From: JAJPHW01 sp963771505
Lineage (GTDB): Bacteria; Acidobacteriota; Terriglobia; Terriglobales; Acidobacteriaceae
Direction: 5' to 3'
DNA: 64,000 nt
Assembly: GCA_963771505.1 (NCBI GenBank)
Contig: CAVYTO010000002.1
Span: 1,116,001-1,180,000 of the forward strand
Of this stretch, positions 61,728-64,000 are shown piece after piece; positions within the stretch are counted from its first letter, which is position 1; every line of letters starts with the position of its first letter. A model generated the notes under the pieces. That model worked only from the letters and a program-made list of their open reading frames with translations, ran no database searches and was not told the DNA's origin. A program made the position numbers and the translations under genes.

Positions 61728-63043
61728 GCCAGCCCACAGATCACACTCACGATCCCAACGCTCGAAGTTGGGTGGAATCCGCGAACATCCCGTCGACTGA
61801 TTTCCCTATACAAAATCTTCCGTTCGGAATCTTCCGCGAGAAAGGCAGCGCTGAAGCCGCGCGCGTTGGCGTTGCAGTTGGCGACAACGTCCTTGATCTG
61901 GCTGGGTGTTGTGCATCTGGAATTCTTGAGACCATCGCGTCGACCGCATGCTCATCGCATTCGCTCAATGCCTTGATGGCGCTCGGACAGGAGGTCAGAC
62001 GTGAACTGCGAAACGGTATCTATGAGTTGTTGTTGGAAAGGCCAAGCGCCGCGCCCGAAAAGATTTCGGCGCATTTGAAGTTGGTGTCGGACGTCGACCT
62101 GTTGCTCCCCGCCCAAATCGCAAACTACACAGATTTCTACGCTTCCATCTTTCATGCGACGAATGTCGGAAGCATGTTTCGCCCGGAAAATCCCCTGCTT
62201 CCCAATTACAAATATGTGCCCATCGGCTATCACGGGCGGGCTTCGTCGATTGTTGTCAGCGGAACCGAGGTAAGGCGACCAAATGGCCAAACCAGTGAGG
62301 CTAATGCCCCGCCGCAGTTCGGCGCAAGCAAGCGTCTGGATTATGAACTTGAGCTCGGCATCTTCGTCGGCAAAGGCAACGCGCTTGGCCAGCCCATTCC
62401 AATCGCCGATGCACCCCGGCACATTTTTGGGATTTGCCTGGTGAACGATTGGTCGGCTCGCGATATTCAAGCGTGGGAATATCAGCCCCTTGGGCCATTC
62501 CTTGCCAAGAACTTCTCCACTACGATTTCTCCGTGGGTCGTCACTCTCGACGCTTTGGCACCATTCTTCATTCCAACTTTTTCGCGTCCCGAGGGTGACC
62601 CAGCTCCCCTGCCCTATCTGCTCGATCCGGCAGATCAACAAAGTGGTGGAATCAACATTACGTTGGAAGTATGGTTGCAGTCGGCGCGGATGAAAGCCGA
62701 AAACATGAAGCCGTTCCGCTTGAGTCAGGGAAACTTCTCCGACTTGTATTGGACAGTGGCCCAGATGCTCACCCACCACGCCAGCGGCGGCTGCAACCTG
62801 TTACCGGGCGATTTGCTGGCGAGCGGGACAGTGTCTGGTCAAGAAAAATCGTCACGCGGCTGCCTGCTCGAATTGGCCTGGCGCGGACAAGAGCCAGTGG
62901 AACTCCCTACCGGAGAGCGAAGGGGATTTATTGCAGACGGAGACGAGATCATTTTGCGTGGATTCTGCGAACGCCCCGGATATCGTCGCATCGGTCTGGG
63001 CGAGTGCCGTGGCACGGTGCTTCCTGCTCTGCCGCTGACTTAA
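61724..63043 (+). CDS. fahA: Fumarylacetoacetase
   Basis: 439 residues, full length. N-terminal SH3-like part (IQNLPFGIFREKG) and catalytic FAH domain with YTDFYASIFHATNVG, PIGYHGRASSIVVSG and LVNDWSARDIQAWEYQPLG. Acidic metal ligands sit in LELGIFVG and LVNDWS. It cleaves fumarylacetoacetate to fumarate and acetoacetate, completing tyrosine breakdown. Overlaps the unknown gene upstream by four bases. Confidence 0.95.
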   Translation: MSQPTDHTHDPNARSWVESANIPSTDFPIQNLPFGIFREKGSAEAARVGVAVGDNVLDLAGCCASGILETIASTACSSHSLNALMALGQEVRRELRNGIYELLLERPSAAPEKISAHLKLVSDVDLLLPAQIANYTDFYASIFHATNVGSMFRPENPLLPNYKYVPIGYHGRASSIVVSGTEVRRPNGQTSEANAPPQFGASKRLDYELELGIFVGKGNALGQPIPIADAPRHIFGICLVNDWSARDIQAWEYQPLGPFLAKNFSTTISPWVVTLDALAPFFIPTFSRPEGDPAPLPYLLDPADQQSGGINITLEVWLQSARMKAENMKPFRLSQGNFSDLYWTVAQMLTHHASGGCNLLPGDLLASGTVSGQEKSSRGCLLELAWRGQEPVELPTGERRGFIADGDEIILRGFCERPGYRRIGLGECRGTVLPALPLT

Positions 63044-63068
63044 AATTCGCTACCACCAGAGGAGCCCT

Positions 63069-63866
63069 ATGCGTTATTGCCGTTTCGAACTGAAAGACAC
63101 TTCCTGCTATGGGTTAATCGAATCGGTAGCTGGACGCGACGAGATCACTCGCTGTCTCTTGCGTGCGCCCGAAGAAGCTGGTTCTATCGACGACGTCCCA
63201 AGCAAGTCGATGACGCGAATTCCTCTTTCCGAAGCAGCTTTGTTGGTTCCGGTCCAACCAACAAAAATCGTTTGCGTAGGGAGGAACTACCGCGCCCATG
63301 CGGCGGAACTCGGGCATGAAGTGCCGGAAGAGCCGCTGATTTTTCTTAAGCCGCCTTCGTCTCTGCTGGCAACTGGGGAGACCATCCGCCGCCCATCCGC
63401 GTCCCAGCGCGTCGACTACGAAGGCGAACTCGCCGTAATCATCGGCAGGCGGTGCTACAAGCCTTCGCCGGACGAAGACATCCGCAAATACATTCTCGGA
63501 TATACAGCCTGCAACGACGTCACCGCGCGAGATCTGCAAAAGAAAGATCCGCAGTGGACTCGCGGTAAAGGCTTCGATACTTTTTGTCCTGTGGGCCCAA
63601 TTGTCACCGACGAGATCGATCCTTGGGCTGGGATTGCGGTCGAGACTCGAGTAAACAAACAGATCCGCCAAAAAGGCAATACCCGCGATCTGATTTTCCC
63701 ACTGGATGTCGTGATTCGTTACATCGCCGCCGTCATGACCTTGTTTCCTGGCGATCTCATCGCCACTGGAACTCCGGAAGGGGTGGGGCCGCTCGTTGCC
63801 GGAGATGAGGTCGAAGTCGAAGTTGAAGGTATCGGGATTTTGAGAAACCCGGTAGCCGAGGAGTAG
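63069..63866 (+). CDS. Fumarylacetoacetate hydrolase-family enzyme
   Basis: 265 residues, with GAGG before the ATG. VCVGRNYRAHAAELG, PLIFLKPPSSLLATG, VDYEGELAVIIG and GYTACNDVTARDLQ are the single-domain FAH-family motifs with metal-binding acidic residues. Members include 2-hydroxyhepta-2,4-diene-1,7-dioate isomerase, acylpyruvases and related hydrolases. It is distinct from fahA. Placed 25 bases behind fahA, so it may act on a side product of the same pathway. Confidence 0.9.
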   Translation: MRYCRFELKDTSCYGLIESVAGRDEITRCLLRAPEEAGSIDDVPSKSMTRIPLSEAALLVPVQPTKIVCVGRNYRAHAAELGHEVPEEPLIFLKPPSSLLATGETIRRPSASQRVDYEGELAVIIGRRCYKPSPDEDIRKYILGYTACNDVTARDLQKKDPQWTRGKGFDTFCPVGPIVTDEIDPWAGIAVETRVNKQIRQKGNTRDLIFPLDVVIRYIAAVMTLFPGDLIATGTPEGVGPLVAGDEVEVEVEGIGILRNPVAEE

Positions 63867-63947
63867 CCGACCCTATAGGTGCTCCGCCGTGCTTAAGCTA
63901 TCGTTCAGGTAGCATCGCATACAACTAAACATCGAAGGGAGATTATC

Positions 63948-64000
63948 ATGCGAATTTTGATCATCACGTTTTGGGCAATGCTCTGCGTCTCGACGGTTGC
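63948..64000 (+). CDS. Start of a secreted protein
   Basis: Only 17 codons remain before the window ends. AAGGGAG lies seven bases before the ATG, and RILIITFWAMLCVSTVA looks like a Sec signal peptide. Nothing more can be said. Confidence 0.45.
   Translation, partial: MRILIITFWAMLCVSTV

Overview
The window looks like chromosome from a free-living Acidobacteriota (Terriglobia/Acidobacteriales type) at moderate-to-high GC. This is inferred from content, not from a database match: a TPR plus von Willebrand-A secreted protein of the kind common in acidobacteria, very large secreted SBBP and NHL beta-propeller proteins, an SH3-type secreted protein, PilZ and GAF regulators, an M13 peptidase, and many genes with TTG or GTG starts or no clear Shine-Dalgarno. 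I see no rRNA, tRNA, CRISPR array, prophage or intact insertion sequence.

Layout. 1-2.7 kb: a truncated VIT/CCC1-type transporter behind a Nudix hydrolase, a patatin-like phospholipase and a PHP-type phosphatase. 2.8-7.4 kb: a complete glycine cleavage operon, gcvT-gcvH-gcvPA-gcvPB, with the P-protein split. 7.4-14.4 kb: small and housekeeping genes, including a secreted SH3-like gene broken by a +1 shift at CCC-TGA, a DUF2911 lipoprotein, a Gfo/Idh/MocA oxidoreductase, PPK2, EngB, a REC-like/PilZ protein and several small membrane proteins. 14.6-28.3 kb: three proteins that share a GAF module and one membrane helix but carry different outputs (amidase, Sel1 repeats, a short unknown tail), an S9 peptidase, and a TolC/MFP/RND efflux operon. 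28.4-31 kb: two overlapping stand-alone LuxR-type HTH genes, a GT2 glycosyltransferase and a phosphopantetheinyl transferase. 31.1-34.7 kb: sulfate activation, with a fused ATP sulfurylase/APS kinase behind a structured leader, a TauE/SafE permease and a CysQ-like phosphatase. 34.7-36 kb: an NTF2-like gene and a gene-free stretch. 36-43 kb: the VWA protein, a sensor kinase/NtrC-type regulator operon, a PilZ protein and a second sigma-54 activator lacking a receiver. 43.1-46.4 kb: an SBBP protein. 46.6-49.5 kb: ccmE-A-B-C-D for cytochrome c haem delivery, with a CxxxY-type CcmE. 49.5-55.2 kb: pyrophosphatase, M13 peptidase and NHL protein, bounded by strong hairpin terminators. 55.2-63.9 kb: aromatic/histidine catabolism, hutH and an Lrp/AsnC regulator divergent from ilvE-hppD-hmgA-orf-fahA-FAH-family gene. 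The right edge cuts a new secreted-protein gene.

How the genes work together. The gcv operon makes one-carbon units from glycine. The sulfate module makes APS/PAPS, may move sulfur oxyanions and removes the PAP by-product. The tyrosine cluster converts an aromatic 2-oxo acid through homogentisate to fumarate and acetoacetate, with an unidentified gene where the maleylacetoacetate isomerase would be expected. The Ccm genes deliver haem for c-type cytochromes. The best leads for something undescribed are the unknown gene in the tyrosine cluster, the GAF-one-helix-output family, the structured leader with a Shine-Dalgarno hairpin before sat/cysC, the CCC-TGA frameshift and the overlapping HTH pair.
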